Assembly: GCA_030867875.1 (NCBI GenBank) | Contig: JAOWCC010000569.1 | Coordinates: 1,488,001 to 1,552,000, forward strand | Direction of reading: 5' to 3' | Length of the DNA: 64,000 nucleotides | Origin: Actinernus sp. WN-2022 | Lineage: Eukaryota; Cnidaria; Anthozoa; Actiniaria; Actinernidae | Shown: positions 22,520 through 33,522 of the stretch, one piece after another | Numbering within the stretch: position 1 is the stretch's first letter | How the letters are laid out: each line of letters opens with the position of its first letter | The notes under the pieces: model-generated | The model's database searches: none | The model's input: only the letters and a program-made list of their open reading frames with translations | Told to the model about the DNA's origin: nothing | Position numbers and translations under genes: made by a program

Positions 22520-24118
22520 CCACAAGATCTTACAAGAACTATGATCCTAATTTCTTCTCCCTAGCAGTCCTCCTGGTACCCTTTGAGTGGATTTATCGCA
22601 CCGTAGATGTAAACACAAAACTATCCACGTTTAATCATCTGTTCTCAGATGTCCTAGATCGCTTTGCGCCCGTAAAAACGGTGAAAATTCAAAATCGCTC
22701 AGTCCCATTTATCAATGACGAAATAAAGGAATTTATGAGAGAGAGAGATGCCCTAAAGAAACGCTTCAGGCTCACACGCGACACTGCAGATTGGTTATTG
22801 TATAAAACTGCACGAAACAACGCTAAAGATATGTTAAGGCAAGCATAAACTAATCATGTACAGGAAGAGATCAACAGACATAAAGGTAACACTGGCTCTA
22901 TTTGGAAAACGATCCGGAAATGTCTTCCTTCGAAACTCGTAACAAGACCCCCTTATAGTAAAGACACAGATCTAGTAGCTGGCGAATTTAATGAGTTTTT
23001 CACCTCAGTGGGACAGAATGCAGCAGAGGCCGCGAGTGAACTGTTGGCAAAGTTAGGTTCTGTCAATCCCAGCATTCCAGTCCACCCTCCTACTAACTCT
23101 GCTGTCCGGCCCTTTAGTTTCCATCCTGTATCAACCCATGAGATCCGTAAACTTATCTCGTCAATGCCTTCTAATAAGGCCTCAGGGCCTGATAAAATTT
23201 CTATGAGGGTTGTTAAGGACTGTCTTCATCACATACCACCTGTCATAACCGATGTTATTAACAGTTCTTTGCTGAATTCTACCTATCCGGTTAACTGGAA
23301 ACACGCAGAGGTTATCCCCCTTCTGAAAGAAGGTGATCATGAAGTAGCCCCCAATAATCTCCCCTTGTCCCTGTTGCCTACCATATCTAAGGTATGCGAA
23401 AAAGTAGCCCTTAAGCAGTTTACCGCCTATTTACTTCAACACAAGCTCCTAAATCGTCACCAAAGCGGCAATCGCTTGTATCATTCTACAGAGACCTTAA
23501 ACATTCTTACTACGGATGCATTTCTAAACGCAATGGATCAGAAGAAAGTGTCCATTCTTGTTCTGCTCGATCTCTCAAAGGCATTCGATAGTTTAAACCA
23601 TCCGATTTTATTGCGCAAGCTTGAGGGTGTTGGAGCATCCCCCTCCGCACTCCCCCTCCGCAGTTGGTTTAACAGCTACCTGACTGGAAGGTCTCAAGCC
23701 ATGCGTATTGGGTCGAGTATATCTAGCCTACTGCCTATAATGCATGGCGTTCCTCAAGGGGCAATACTATCACCTCTGTTGTTCACCATTTACTTAAACG
23801 ACTTACCTTCTGTGACCCATCACTGCTCTCTAGAATCATATGTAGATGACTCTAAATTGTTCTTGTCATTCGCGAGAAACGATATGAATGACAGTATCAA
23901 AGCACTGGAAGAAGATCTGCAAAGAGTGGCCCACTGGTGCTGTAGCAATAGTCTATTAATTAATCCCGATAAGACTAAGGTGCTTCACATTGGAACTCGT
24001 CAGATGCTAAACCTAGTGCCCCAAGATGTAGCTTGTATTAATCTTTTAGGAAAACAACTCACCCCTGTTTCATCAGCGAAAGATCTAGGTGTAATTATTG
24101 ACTCCAACTTAACTTACG
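22520..24118 (+). pseudogene. LINE reverse transcriptase domain
   Basis: After a frameshift near 22520 and an in-frame TAA at 22846-22848, a long open frame (23008 on) contains NKASGPDKISMRVV (RT domain 1), VLLDLSKAFDSLNH (first catalytic Asp), GVPQGAILSPLLFTIYLND, and SYVDDSKLF, the YxDD box with the catalytic aspartates. It is cut at about 24118 by the inserted element, whose sequence supplies an artificial C-terminus to the open frame up to 24177. Confidence 0.85.
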
Positions 24119-24140
24119 TTATAAAATACCCCACAGAAAA
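24119..24140 (+). repeat. Left TIR of the 6.5-kb element
   Basis: 22 bp, matched by 30597-30618 in inverted orientation with 21 of 22 positions identical. It is followed inside by a CTGATTGG box and a GTGTTTCTATAACTC palindrome shared with the MITE at 30619-30831. Confidence 0.65.
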
Positions 24141-24899
24141 TGTGCGCTCTGATTGGTTGAAAGCCGTGTTTCTATAACTCTATAGAAACACGACAAATGT
24201 TACGACACTTGGAGTCAACCGGAAGCTCTGGACAAAATTATATACTTGTCACAAAATGTTAAAGTGCCTATAACCCCAAATTTGAAGTATTTTAATAAAT
24301 TCTTTACATCCTTCTTATCAATAATTCGAAGAAAAAAAAGGAAAAAAGTAAGAGTTCGACCTTATTTCTGGGGTCAAACATTGTAAAACAACCCGATTCG
24401 GGCACCCTGTCTGGAAGTAGCCTGGGAACGAAACCGGAAAGCAACGTCATAGTAGTGAGAGAAAGCGAACAACCAACAACAAAGACAGTAAAACAGAGCG
24501 AACCGAGCGAATAACTCGATTTGAAATGCCAAACAGATGTGTATTTGGGGGCTGTAGGAATGAGCCAGACTCAAAAAAGGATAGCTCTAACACAAGGTCC
24601 CGTTTTTAAGCGATGATCGGCCAGAAGCAAAGAAGAGAAGATGCCAGTGGTTGAGGTTCGTGCGAACAAAGCGAGCGAAGTGGGAACCGACGAAGAATTC
24701 CAGCGTTTGTTTGGTTCACTCCAAGCCGGAAGACTTTATAAGATTTTCTTTAGTCCTTGACTCTACGCCAAGACTGAAGTCGGCTGAATATGAAATTGTT
24801 CCTATTCCATCAGTCCATGCCATCGAAACCGATAAGCCATTCTCCGATTTTGGTAAGTGCTTTTGTATTTAGTTTGCATGGCAATACAGATTTATACAG

Positions 24900-25004
24900 T
24901 AGCCTCCTAGTCCTATAGCAGCCGTTATGTAGCGCTTCCGTTCACTCCATTCCCCGGAATGGAGTGAAATGGAAGCGCTACAAAACGGCTACTATAGGAG
25001 GCTA
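24900..25004. repeat. Near-perfect 105-bp palindrome
   Basis: Arms AGCCTCCTAGTCCTATAGCA... and its inverted partner meet at TTCCCCGGAA near 24955. It is a foldback/MITE within the first intron of the THAP gene. A short CAGTGGAACC...GGTTCCACG inverted repeat follows at about 25013-25083. Confidence 0.85.
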
Positions 25005-25779
25005 GCAATACAGTGGAACCTGCATGTATAAAGAAGTTCCTAGGGAAAGGAAGAAAACTTCATTATGACCGGGTTCCACGTACTGAACATTGTTTTCACC
25101 ACAAGTGTATTAAACTAAGAGAGTGCATGTTATATTGTTATTTAGTATGAGGGAAATAACCGTGAATAAATCAGACAACTTTCTTTAGATGACACCTGCA
25201 CCTATGGACAGGACACCATGCTTAACAAGCAGCCAAGGGCAGAAGCAACCCAGAAGAGACAACAAAGGATGACTGTTATAGATGTTCCCCCTTCAGCTCC
25301 AGGTAATTCAAATTGTTTTGTATAAAATATTTTTTTGCACAAAAGAAACTATTCAAATTCTGAAAATATTCAAACAAAATCGTGTCTGTGCTAATCACAC
25401 CTTCTGTGTTTGTCCTCCAATAACACCTAGCTCTTGCTCAAGCAGTGCATATACACCTACATGTATCAAACTGTTGGACATGTCATATAAAGGTATACTG
25501 CTTGTTTAGTCTTTCGAGACTAAACAAAATATTAAAATACCAGCTGGAAACGTATAATATTACACTGTAAGTTTGTATTTAAAACGAAACCAGTGCTTTA
25601 TTTACCATAAACCAATATATATATACCCATAACTAACTTAATAATAATTGTTATTTTTGTATTTTAGTGCCAGAAGTTCCAGTTCCACTTGCTGTAAGGC
25701 CAGAAATTCCAGTTCCACCTGCTGTAAGGCCCACAAAAACCAAGGCAAAACCCCATTGCTCAGTGTGCAAGAAACCTAT

Positions 25780-25911
25780 TAAATTAAAAATAATTAAATT
25801 GTTAATCTCTAAATTATATATTGTTTCTTTTTTTGAATTTATTTGTGGAACTCTGTAAACTAGCTTGTAGCTAAGTATGTCCTCCTCGTTAAATAAAGTA
25901 TTGTATTGTGT
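25780..25911. mobile_element. 132-bp insertion with 8-bp target duplication
   Basis: AAACCTAT occurs at 25772-25779 and again at 25912-25919. The DNA between them is AT-rich and ends AATAAAGTATTGTATTGTGT, like the 3' tail of a truncated LINE or SINE. It splits the zinc-motif exon of the THAP gene in mid-codon, and removing it restores continuity. Confidence 0.75.
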
Positions 25912-25986
25912 AAACCTATGAAAGAGTATAAAGGTGTTGTTGATTGTCCAAAGAACAACCCTCGTCCCCTTATAAGTACAGAGTGA

Positions 25987-27313
25987 ACCAGAAATATCTA
26001 CCAGCTATCTCAGTGATTTGATATTTTATCAATGGACAATCTAGGTAGCAATATATTATACTGTCAACTTCCATAGGCTAATCACTCCTGTGACCAGCTC
26101 AGTGAAATCGATTGCCCTATTTCATTGGCATGACATCAAAACAAATAGATGAAAGCCGCCATTCTTATTATATTGGGAAAATTAGCCAATTTGAAGGAAG
26201 GCAATCTATGGCAGAACAGCTTTATTTTGTATGTCTGTTGTTAAAGACGAGTGTTTTGACCCCCTAAGATGGCAGCTGTGTCTATCATGTGACACCATAA
26301 TTAAATAGGGCAATTGAATTTGAGGCTTAAAGGGGCTATGTCACGGTACTATGCATGTATGGAGTCAGTATTCGATTGGTGGGTTAAAACAGTTCAATGC
26401 TGGATTGAAAGTATGTTCATTATTTTACTTGAATAATGTATATTTACACAGTTTATTAGTCATTTTTGAATATTTGCTTTGATTTTTACCATCCCACACG
26501 TGCGCGAGGTTCGTCAGTTCATATGAGAATCTCTGATAATGAGTGTGTCCAGCCCGGACATCTAATGTAATGGTCTCTCACCATGACACAGTTCCTTTAA
26601 GGTTAGGCCAGAGCATTGAAAACATGTCCATCTTGTAAAAGGGGTTAGTCAGATTTTACTGTTTTCCAATTTACTACTCAAACATTTAAATTTTAATATT
26701 ATAATCCTATTTTCAAAATTTGTGTAAAATTATAGAAAGGAACACAGGGTGCAATGCAAGTGCTTTCCAATAGCCCAGGGCTAGTAGTTTCGCTTGTCAG
26801 GGTAGTGATTCCTGTTCACAGGTTGCCTGAATGGGCAAGTAACATTTTGCTTCTTTTTGTACGACTCAGGTAATTTAATTTGCAATTTAAAAGCTTCCTA
26901 ATTCGGACCAGCTCCCTAGAGCTTTAGGCTACTAAACCCGGCAAGCACACTGCTTTTTTTCATTTGTCGTGCCCTGGAACATAACATTTGCATGTATACA
27001 GTACAAATAAAATGTATACATAATAGTGATGCAATAAACCATTGAAAATAATACTGGTAGTTATGAATGGCAATATGGACATACATGTAGGTTAATAGCC
27101 CACATTCGATATATGCTTCACTTCTCACACACAAAGGTTCTGGGGCATAATTAAATTCATTATTGTTATTTCATTAATCACTGCACATTATTCACCAGAG
27201 CCTTGTACATGTATTGAATCATTTGTATGTGACCAGTGAGGCCTATATCAAAAGTGGCCAATGGCACTGAAAGTTTGACTGTTCATTGTTGTCCTCCTTA
27301 AAGTTTATATAAG
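25987..27313. other. Spacer between the THAP and P2X7-like remnants
   Basis: Holds the MITE at 26111-26314 and otherwise AT-rich DNA with no supported gene. Confidence 0.4.
26111..26314. repeat. 204-bp MITE-like element
   Basis: ATTGCCCTATTTCATT at the left end is matched by AATTAAATAGGGCAAT at the right end (inverted). Sub-terminal ATGACATC and GTGTCACATG also correspond. No coding capacity. Confidence 0.7.
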
Positions 27314-28752
27314 TTATGAAGTACTTTCATCTTCATCTTCTTCAAATCCAGTGAAGGTTTCTTTCCCAGCATTGAATTTTGTCCTGATTGTGTCATATGC
27401 ACATGCTAGTAGAGGAATTATATTGTTGCCCAGATAACCGTAGACTAACTGGATGTACTCTCTGTATGAGACAACTCGTAGAAATCTGTAAATAAAGAAG
27501 TTTATATGTTAGTACCAATTGTTTGATACAGTTGAAGCCCTTTGTGAAACTGCCCTTGTAGGTGACCAGCTCCCCTCAGAGACCACTCTTGTGCTCTGTA
27601 GTAACCAGCCACTCTCATAAGTGACCACCGCGCGTACCACCACCTTTGGAATTTTTCTTTGTTTTTAAACTCTTGTAAGTAACCACTCCAGAGACATGAT
27701 CCCAGACTGTGCAATGAGTCAACTAAATATAAATATGCACTAGCATTTTGCAACAATAGTCTTATTATATCTGACATTCATGCTGTTACAGTAGAGTAGT
27801 ACAGTATTGTATACTGTGATATCAGTCGCACTATATATGTATCCCCATGGGTGTGGTGTGTGCAAGCTCTCATAAGCGAGCAACTACTCCTGATTCCAGT
27901 TCTGACTTGTTATGAGCACCTTTTCCTGATTCCCAGTGTGGTTGCTTACGAGAGCTACTATTTTTAATTAGCATGCACGATAGATCAAAATACTCTGATA
28001 AACCTTCCACTTTCCTGGTCAGACTAAACACAGAACTGTGTTCATTGATTTCAATTCATACCTTGGTCATTATTGAGCATTATTAATGTCTGGTATAAAT
28101 CTTTCCTTACATATTAGTATGCAGTGTTGGATCTAGGACGTGCCATTGTGGGATGTTTCCCGCTAAAACATATATAGTTGGTGCATGTTTCTCAATTGAG
28201 AGGGCCAATATGGTGCACACTGAATTTCTACGAACTGTAAAATATTATCAAAAAAGTAAATTCCGAAAAGGGTAAATATAAGAGGAATTACGATATTAGG
28301 ATACGATAGGCAACTAGTTCCTGTAAAAACGATATTAGGAAACTGTTTATCGTATCTTCGGAGTTCATTTATAGCGATTCTTACAAGTAAATAAAGATTA
28401 ATGGCTTATATGATTGTTTCGATTGCAAGGATCACTGGATTCTTTTGGCATCCTGCAATGTTTTTTTGGGAGACCACGGCCACGGGAAGCCCATGAAGGG
28501 CTATGATAACTTATTTTAATTTTGGACAGTTTAACTCACCAGCTTTTCCTTGCTTCGAGGCCTTCCACTGAACCGATTCTGGAGGTCTCCGTCTGTACTC
28601 TTATAACCCATTCTTCATCGGCGAGTGGCTTATCCGCGCCATCCGCTCTCTTCGCCAGCAGATTCTTCTGCTTCAAGCTCATAGTTGATAAAATTTAGCT
28701 CGGAATTGTCCGATGAACAACTGTCTTCAGATTCGGAGCCTGACGAAGACAT
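27314..28752 (-). pseudogene. P2X7-like (C-terminal domain type) gene remnant
   Basis: The first exon starts MSSSGSESEDSCSSDNSELN, a Ser/Glu-rich start typical of the numerous cnidarian 'P2X purinoceptor 7-like' genes that lack channel segments. After a frame change it reads KPLADEEWVIR and ends at a GGTGAGT donor near 28540. The last exon (about 27314-27487) follows an ATTTACAG acceptor and reads VVSYREYIQLVYGYLGNN..IIPLLACAYDTIR, ending in an acidic tail and a TAA. These proteins are related to the zinc-binding P2X7 tail and are often found with transposon genes. The middle exons with the Cys-rich core were not found. Confidence 0.55.
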
Positions 28753-29038
28753 TTTGTCAAAAAGTCCAGCAGAAAATTACAGAACTTACGACGCAAATAA
28801 GAAAGAACGAACCAAAAGTATATGAGAGAAGCCTTTATCACGTGACATGGCTCCCTACTATGACGTAACTAGTCCCAAACCACACCAAGTCGCTAAGATG
28901 ACGGTAAAAGTTCACGGCTCTCATCTTTGAAAAGCCGTAAAAAAAAGAGAAAAGCTTTAAAACCATTAATTTTTTCGGGAAGTTGCATAGAATACTTCTA
29001 AGTTTGATCTGAAATCGTAATTTTTTGGGGGTTACAGG

Positions 29039-30348
29039 CACTTTAAATACTAAACTGAAAGGCGATGAAGGGCCACCTGAAAAACGACAACGTTTTGCTA
29101 GTTTAGAAACAAGCGAGTTGAATGTGTTATTGGACTCAGCACAATCGCAAAGTACGAAGTACAACACGGCCTACGCTGTTTCTGTTTACAAAGGGGAGTT
29201 TTTCGTAATTTGTGCGAACTGCAACTTTTCATCGTCAAAAAAGTATGTTTTATATGAGTAAGTTAGATTGAAAACTACTGTTTAGTAGCTTGAAGAGTAC
29301 TTTTCTTTCAGAATGGGCCCAGCAGAAACAAATTGAGAAGGAACTCCATGAGCAAACGGAGGAGGAGCTGGACAAGAACATGAGAGTGTTTTACCCCGAA
29401 GTTAGAAATAAAGATGGCGAAGATTACGGAAAGTCAACACTGTTATGCTTGCGAAGTGGCATTGAACGCCATCTTAATTTCCCCCCTCATAACAAAGGAA
29501 TAAAGTTTTCAAAAAATCCTGCCTTCAAAAATTCTAACATGATGCTAGACGCAAAAATTAGAAATCTAAAACAACAAGGAAAGCAGAGCGTGGAGCACAA
29601 ACCTAACATCAACATCCAAGACTTACATAAGTTGAAAGTCCATCCAACACTGTCCCCTTCCACTCCTCTTGGTCTACTGAGGAATGTATGGTTCCATACG
29701 ACTCTGTACTGGTGCCATCCGGGTGGAATTGGTGATATGGAAAGTTTCGAAAAGGAAGGTAGAATGTACAAAACCACAGATGATCCAAGTAATGGCTTCA
29801 ATGCTCTACAGCTGTACATTGCGAAGATTAACCCTAAATGTCCAGCTTTCTTCCAGTTCCCGAAGCGAAAATGGTCTCCCGATGACTCTGTTTGGTACGA
29901 AAACCGCCCGCTTGGCGTAAACAAACTCGGGATCATGATGAAAGAGATCAGTGAATCTGCCGAGCTTTCCAAAAAGTACACAAATCATTGTGTAAGGGCT
30001 ACCGCAATTACCCTCTGGTCAAATGCCGGTCTTGCCAATCGCCATATCATGGCTATATCTGGCCATCGCAACGAACAGTCGTTGCAGAGCTACAACACTC
30101 GTCCTTCGACTGCACAGCTCATGCACAGTAGCGATGTATTATCCAGAGCGCTCACAACTTCAAGTCCTGGCCTAGCGCTTCAGATACCTCAAAACATTCC
30201 ACAACAGGCCCAGATATTATCGCAAACTCCTTCTATGAGAAAGCCAGCTTCACGAATATGTTTTCTGGTTGTTCGATTGGCACCGTCCAAGTCTATGTCA
30301 ACCCACGCCGTGAAGTCAATGAGGCAGTCACTGACTGTTGATCATTAA
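29039..30348 (+). pseudogene. Crypton-type tyrosine recombinase, second copy
   Basis: The upstream exon (about 29039-29189) has PPEKRQRFASLETSELNVLL. The downstream exon starts after TTTCTTTCAG at about 29312 and holds a DNA-binding block (KSTLLCLRSGIERHL), the region HPTLSPSTPLGLLRNVWFHT, then YTNHCVRATAITLWSNAG (HxxR) and ISGHRNEQSLQSYN (GH and Tyr). The expected donor at the exon 1 end reads GGGAGT instead of GTGAGT, and the last about 40 residues, including an FSGCSIGTVQVYVN-like tail, are out of frame. The family is the same as 13618-14809 but the two copies are clearly diverged. Confidence 0.75.
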
Positions 30349-30596
30349 TTGCTGTCAATCCAGCTTTAGCATTAGTCCATATGCAATTCCTTTTTCATCA
30401 TCTTAACTTCTGTGTTATTTTTGGCCCAAATTCACATGTTTCTCTTGCCCAGAGAACTGTTTTCACAATCGGATTGTGAATGTGACTGAACCTTGCATGA
30501 ACCATGTGATCAGTTGATGACGTTTTGATTGCGTGGTTAGGAGAATTTACATTTTCGTGATACTAATAAATGCGCGATTTTCCATTGTTGTACTTA

Positions 30597-30618
30597 TTTT
30601 CTGTGGGTTATTTTATAA
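30597..30618 (-). repeat. Right TIR of the 6.5-kb element
   Basis: Inverted match of 24119-24140 with one difference. It is directly followed by the MITE at 30619-30831. Confidence 0.65.
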
Positions 30619-30831
30619 AGGAAATAGAAAACATTTCCCCCGTGTTTCTATAGAGTTATAGAAACACTTGTGGAAGTTTGGAAAAAACTCGAAATAGCTG
30701 TGGAAACACTCGCCCTTCGGGCTCGTGTTCCCACTGCCATTTTTCGTTCTCCCAAACTCCCACTCGTGTTTCTATAACTCTATAGAAACACGGGAAATGT
30801 TTTCTATTTCTTCAATACGCATATCTCTCAC
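30619..30831. repeat. Foldback MITE, 213 bp
   Basis: The ends GGAAATAGAAAACATTTCCC and, inverted, AAGAAATAGAAAACATTTCC are followed inward by GTGTTTCTATAGAGTTATAG, itself nearly palindromic. The same palindrome lies near 24166 in the left end of the 6.5-kb element, so the two may be related. Confidence 0.75.
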
Positions 30832-31371
30832 GTAGTATCTTCTTGTATGTCAAGCCTCTGTCAAATCAACAGGGTTAAACACCTGTTTAGCCCAGTTTCT
30901 TTGAAAACCATAATAAATGGTTTAGTACTAAGCAAAATGTTCTATTGTTCGTCCGTGTGGGCAAACACCTCTGACCAAAAAAATAAGAAATTACAGCTCG
31001 TTCAAAATTTCGCCGCCAGAGTCATCTTAGGTATACAGAAGTATGACCATATTTCTTCAGGCTTATGCCAACTGCAATGGCTACCTGTTAGAGATAATTT
31101 AGTTTATAGGGACACTTTAATGACATTCAAGTGTATAAACGGAGTTGCCCCAGAATATCTAGCAAGTAAGTTCTGTAAACGGTCTGCTATCCATAATCGT
31201 AACATCAGGTCCCGTAACGACCTAAACATCCCTAAACTTCGCACATCAAGTGGACAAAGATCTTTCGCTTATAGGGGTGTTAAGATCTGGAACTCATTGG
31301 AAGCAGACCTTAAAAAGGAACCTAATTTTGCTAAATTTAAGAAACAACTAAAGTTAGCGCTTTTAGAGTAG
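30832..31371 (+). pseudogene. LINE ORF C-terminal domain
   Basis: Contains LSKMFYCSSVWANTS, QKNKKLQLVQNFAARVI and LCQLQWLPVRDNLVYRD, the standard region after the reverse transcriptase in CR1/L2 and jockey-type LINEs, then VKIWNSLEADLKKE near the end. It is separated from the YVDD-bearing part (22520-24118) by 6.7 kb of inserted DNA. Confidence 0.85.
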
Positions 31372-31540
31372 TGTTATGTACCATATTACTTAATGCACTT
31401 CTACTTCAATAGTTTTAACTCACCTGATTATAGTTAGTACTTGTATTTTACTATTTCATTATTTTGTTACTGTTAACGTTGTTACATTGTAAATAGTTGT
31501 TGAAAAGCCCCTATGGGAACTTCTATTAAATATATGTACT
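30832..31540 (+). mobile_element. CR1/L2-like LINE, 3' part
   Basis: The C-terminal end of the LINE frame resumes after the insertion. The coding part ends at 31371 and the 3' UTR ends near 31540 with GAAAAGCCCCTATGGGAACT and an ATTAAATATATGT tail, as is typical for CR1/L2-type elements. Confidence 0.75.
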
Positions 31541-31544
31541 GGAA

Positions 31545-32250
31545 GCCGGGTGGATATTGAATGGAAGTGCAACCGGAGCCACTACACTAAATGGGAATCA
31601 TCTGAAGTTCTGACTACAAACCGCTACTCCAAGGTTTATCTGAATGATTCAATGTTGGCAATTGGAATTCTTATATCGGGTAACAATTATGCTATGTTTC
31701 AACTCCACTGCCATACATTGAATCTAACCATCATCAGTAAGATCAATTTTCAAAGATTTCAGACAAACTATGCTGTACCTGTTGTAAAGGATGTGTGGAA
31801 AAAGAAAGCTAGCAGCAGTTTGCATTCTTAAGGCTTATTATGTCATCTGCCTTCGTGGTGATGGAGGAATGAATCTCCTGGACAGGGTGCTCGTTACTGT
31901 GTGCATATACACTTATGGAGCATGTGACAAAAGTAGTGGCGGACATCGAGGTACTAGACAAGCGGGAAACGGGAGGAAATTCAACAGCCATGGAATAGGA
32001 AAGCCAAAGACGATGTTTAGAGCGCTTGGCATCTAAGCTGAATCTATTCAGAGTTGTGCACATATGCTTCATCGACAATCTTCAAATTTGTCAAAGATAT
32101 GAAAGGTGAAAACCGATGTTCTTACAATACCGGTCAATTTATGACATGAATTATGATTTGAAGGGGTAAGAAATTAGCCACACTCCTGTGAAGATTCAGA
32201 AATTCACCCACGGAGAGGACGGTAAAAAGTTGTCATAAACGATATGACTA
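31545..32250 (+). pseudogene. Kolobok-like transposase fragment (tentative)
   Basis: The first frame reads MLAIGILISGNNYAMFQ and FQTNYAVPVVKDVWKKK. Downstream, other frames show VICLRGDGG, YTLMEHVTKVVADIEVLDKR and ETGGNSTAME. This pattern (a GDG..D site followed by YT.M....V.D.E....E and N.ME) resembles DDE transposases that I associate with Kolobok-like elements. Several frameshifts and a stop are present. Identification rests on memory of the motif only. Confidence 0.4.
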
Positions 32251-32543
32251 AGGTCACGCAGCCGCTGCCCACTGAAATATGGGTTTCAGTTTCAGTCTCC
32301 AAGTATGGTTTACCCGCAACGTACAGTTAAAGAAATACAGGAGTCTTCAAGCGAGTGGGACTAGTGTTACTTTCTCTGGCAAAGTCCTCTACCTAACCGA
32401 TCCTTATGGGGGTTGTTACCGCCAAAATAATAATTTGCAATGTGAGTGGGGACATACTATTTCATTGCTGCATTTTAGATTTCGCTTTTGTCTTTCAGGT
32501 TTGTGCGAACTCAATTAGTACAAATGAAGTGCGAATTCAACCA
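32251..32543. other. Spacer before the CUE/HECT-like gene
   Basis: No gene seen. A tandem repeat follows at 32544-32639. Confidence 0.35.
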
Positions 32544-32639
32544 AATTCATAACCTCGTATTTCGTAGAATTCATAACCTCGTATTTCGTAGAATTTAGAA
32601 CTTCGTATTACGTACAGTTTAGAACTTCGTATTTCGTAG
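32544..32639. repeat. Four 24-bp tandem repeats
   Basis: The unit AATTCATAACCTCGTATTTC followed by GTAG occurs four times; the last two copies carry TTTAGAACTTCG. The array ends about 80 bp before the first exon of the CUE/HECT-like gene and so may lie in its promoter. Confidence 0.85.
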
Positions 32640-32721
32640 CCCAACGCTGCAGGACTATAGGAGCGGTCACTCGGCCTAATTTATTTCGCGCCAAAACGTA
32701 ATTTATGAGTATACGCCCAAA

Positions 32722-33394
32722 ATGTCAACCGAGAAAGAAGTTGGTTCTTTTTCTGACTTTAAGAAGGCCGTAGATTTATTAAGAGAGGCCACAACTCTTT
32801 TATCTGGGGAGGCTCCGGCTACCTCTGCAACTGCGGCACAGCAGACTGCGAACGAAGTGAATCAAAGTTGTGTTTTACAGAACTTCAGAACGCTCTTCTC
32901 AGCGTACAATTCACCCAGTCCTCGTGGTCAACTCCTTCAAGTGTCTCACACGGGCCCTAGATGCACTCCCACAAATTGTCCTCCTCCTAAGAGGAACCGA
33001 CTGAATGCAGGTGGGCGCTACCGAGTTCGTGAAACATGGACACATGATTTCCTTTGCCTGGCGGAAAAGGATCCATGTTCCATGCCAACCAAAGCCGAGA
33101 AACTAACCTTGCTTGCGGCAGGTTTGGGCCGCCTAAAAATAACTGATGCTATCGCTTTCAAGGCAACTACTGAGAACTCATACCCTAAAAATGAAAGCTG
33201 GTGGAGGGTTTGACCTCCTTAGTAGTGGCGCAAGATCAGGAGAGCTGCTTTTAATCAAACCTCCAGCATCTATTGCCTACAGTGTCCCATTTCTAAGGGA
33301 TATGGCGGGCTTGGGCCAGGCTCCCGTTTACGTCAGGCCGCTCCAACAAAACCTGGATACATCGGAGTTGGAGTCAGAATCCAAACTGTCTGTA
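32722..33394 (+). pseudogene. First exon of a CUE/HECT-like host gene, frameshifted
   Basis: Begins with ATG and reads an N-terminal Ser/Ala-rich part, then YRVRETWTHDFLCLAEKD, LTLLAAGLGRLKIT and, after a frameshift near 33180, GGFDLLSSGARSGELLLIKP, YSVPFLRDMAGLGQAPVYVR and a GTAAGT donor at 33393. I associate this arrangement with a large cnidarian family whose later exons encode a Cys/His motif, a CUE-like segment and a HECT-type ubiquitin ligase domain. Exons of exactly that kind lie on the same strand beyond the Polinton (51110-52209). The Polinton would then sit in an intron of this gene. The frameshift suggests that it was already non-functional, or an error. Confidence 0.55.
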
Positions 33395-33522
33395 AGTTAA
33401 GTAATGTCCTTTTGACTGGCGTAATAATATTTTATTAATGTAGATATTGAACCGTCTCCCAGATCGATCTAGTCCTAGATAAACTCGTCTAGTTCAGTGG
33501 TTGATCGTTTTTAAAGTAGAAT

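Larger units (their letters stand above)
21143..24118 (+). mobile_element. CR1/L2-like non-LTR retrotransposon, 5' part
   Basis: This part holds a 2A-containing N-terminus, an apurinic endonuclease domain and a reverse transcriptase. It is interrupted at about 24118 by a 6.5-kb inserted element. The missing C-terminal part of the same frame resumes at 30832. LINEs copy themselves by target-primed reverse transcription. Frame damage between the endonuclease and reverse transcriptase shows that the copy is inactive. The 5' border is not defined. Confidence 0.8.
24526..25986 (+). pseudogene. THAP-domain gene, three exons, broken
   Basis: Exon 1 starts MPNRCVFGGCRNEPD (the first two Cys of a C2CH THAP finger). 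After a frame change it continues with KWEPTKNSSVCLVHSKPEDF, the Trp, Cys and His of the finger, and ends at a GTAAGT donor at about 24852. Exon 2 lies at about 25190-25301. Exon 3 starts after TTTTAG near 25669 with PEVPVPLAVRP repeats and a CSVCKKP motif, and ends at 25984-25986 once the 132-bp insertion at 25780-25911 is ignored. THAP domains bind DNA and are common in transposases such as P-element and Kolobok. A foldback sits in intron 1. Confidence 0.65.
24119..30618. mobile_element. 6.5-kb element with 22-bp TIRs inserted in the LINE
   Basis: The left end TTATAAAATACCCCACAGAA (24119-24138, homology runs to 24140) is matched, inverted, by TCTGTGGGTTATTTTATAA ending at 30618, with one mismatch over 22 bp. 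The enclosed DNA carries a THAP-domain gene (+), a P2X7-like gene (-) and a Crypton-type recombinase (+), all degraded. The position inside an uninterrupted LINE frame proves it is an insertion. Whether the three genes belong to one original transposon, or moved in one by one, is not known. No clear target duplication could be fixed because a MITE sits against the right end. Confidence 0.6.

Noticed and set aside
29487..29981. 164-codon minus-strand frame opposite the second recombinase
   Set aside because: Antisense shadow of a clearly recognisable recombinase exon.
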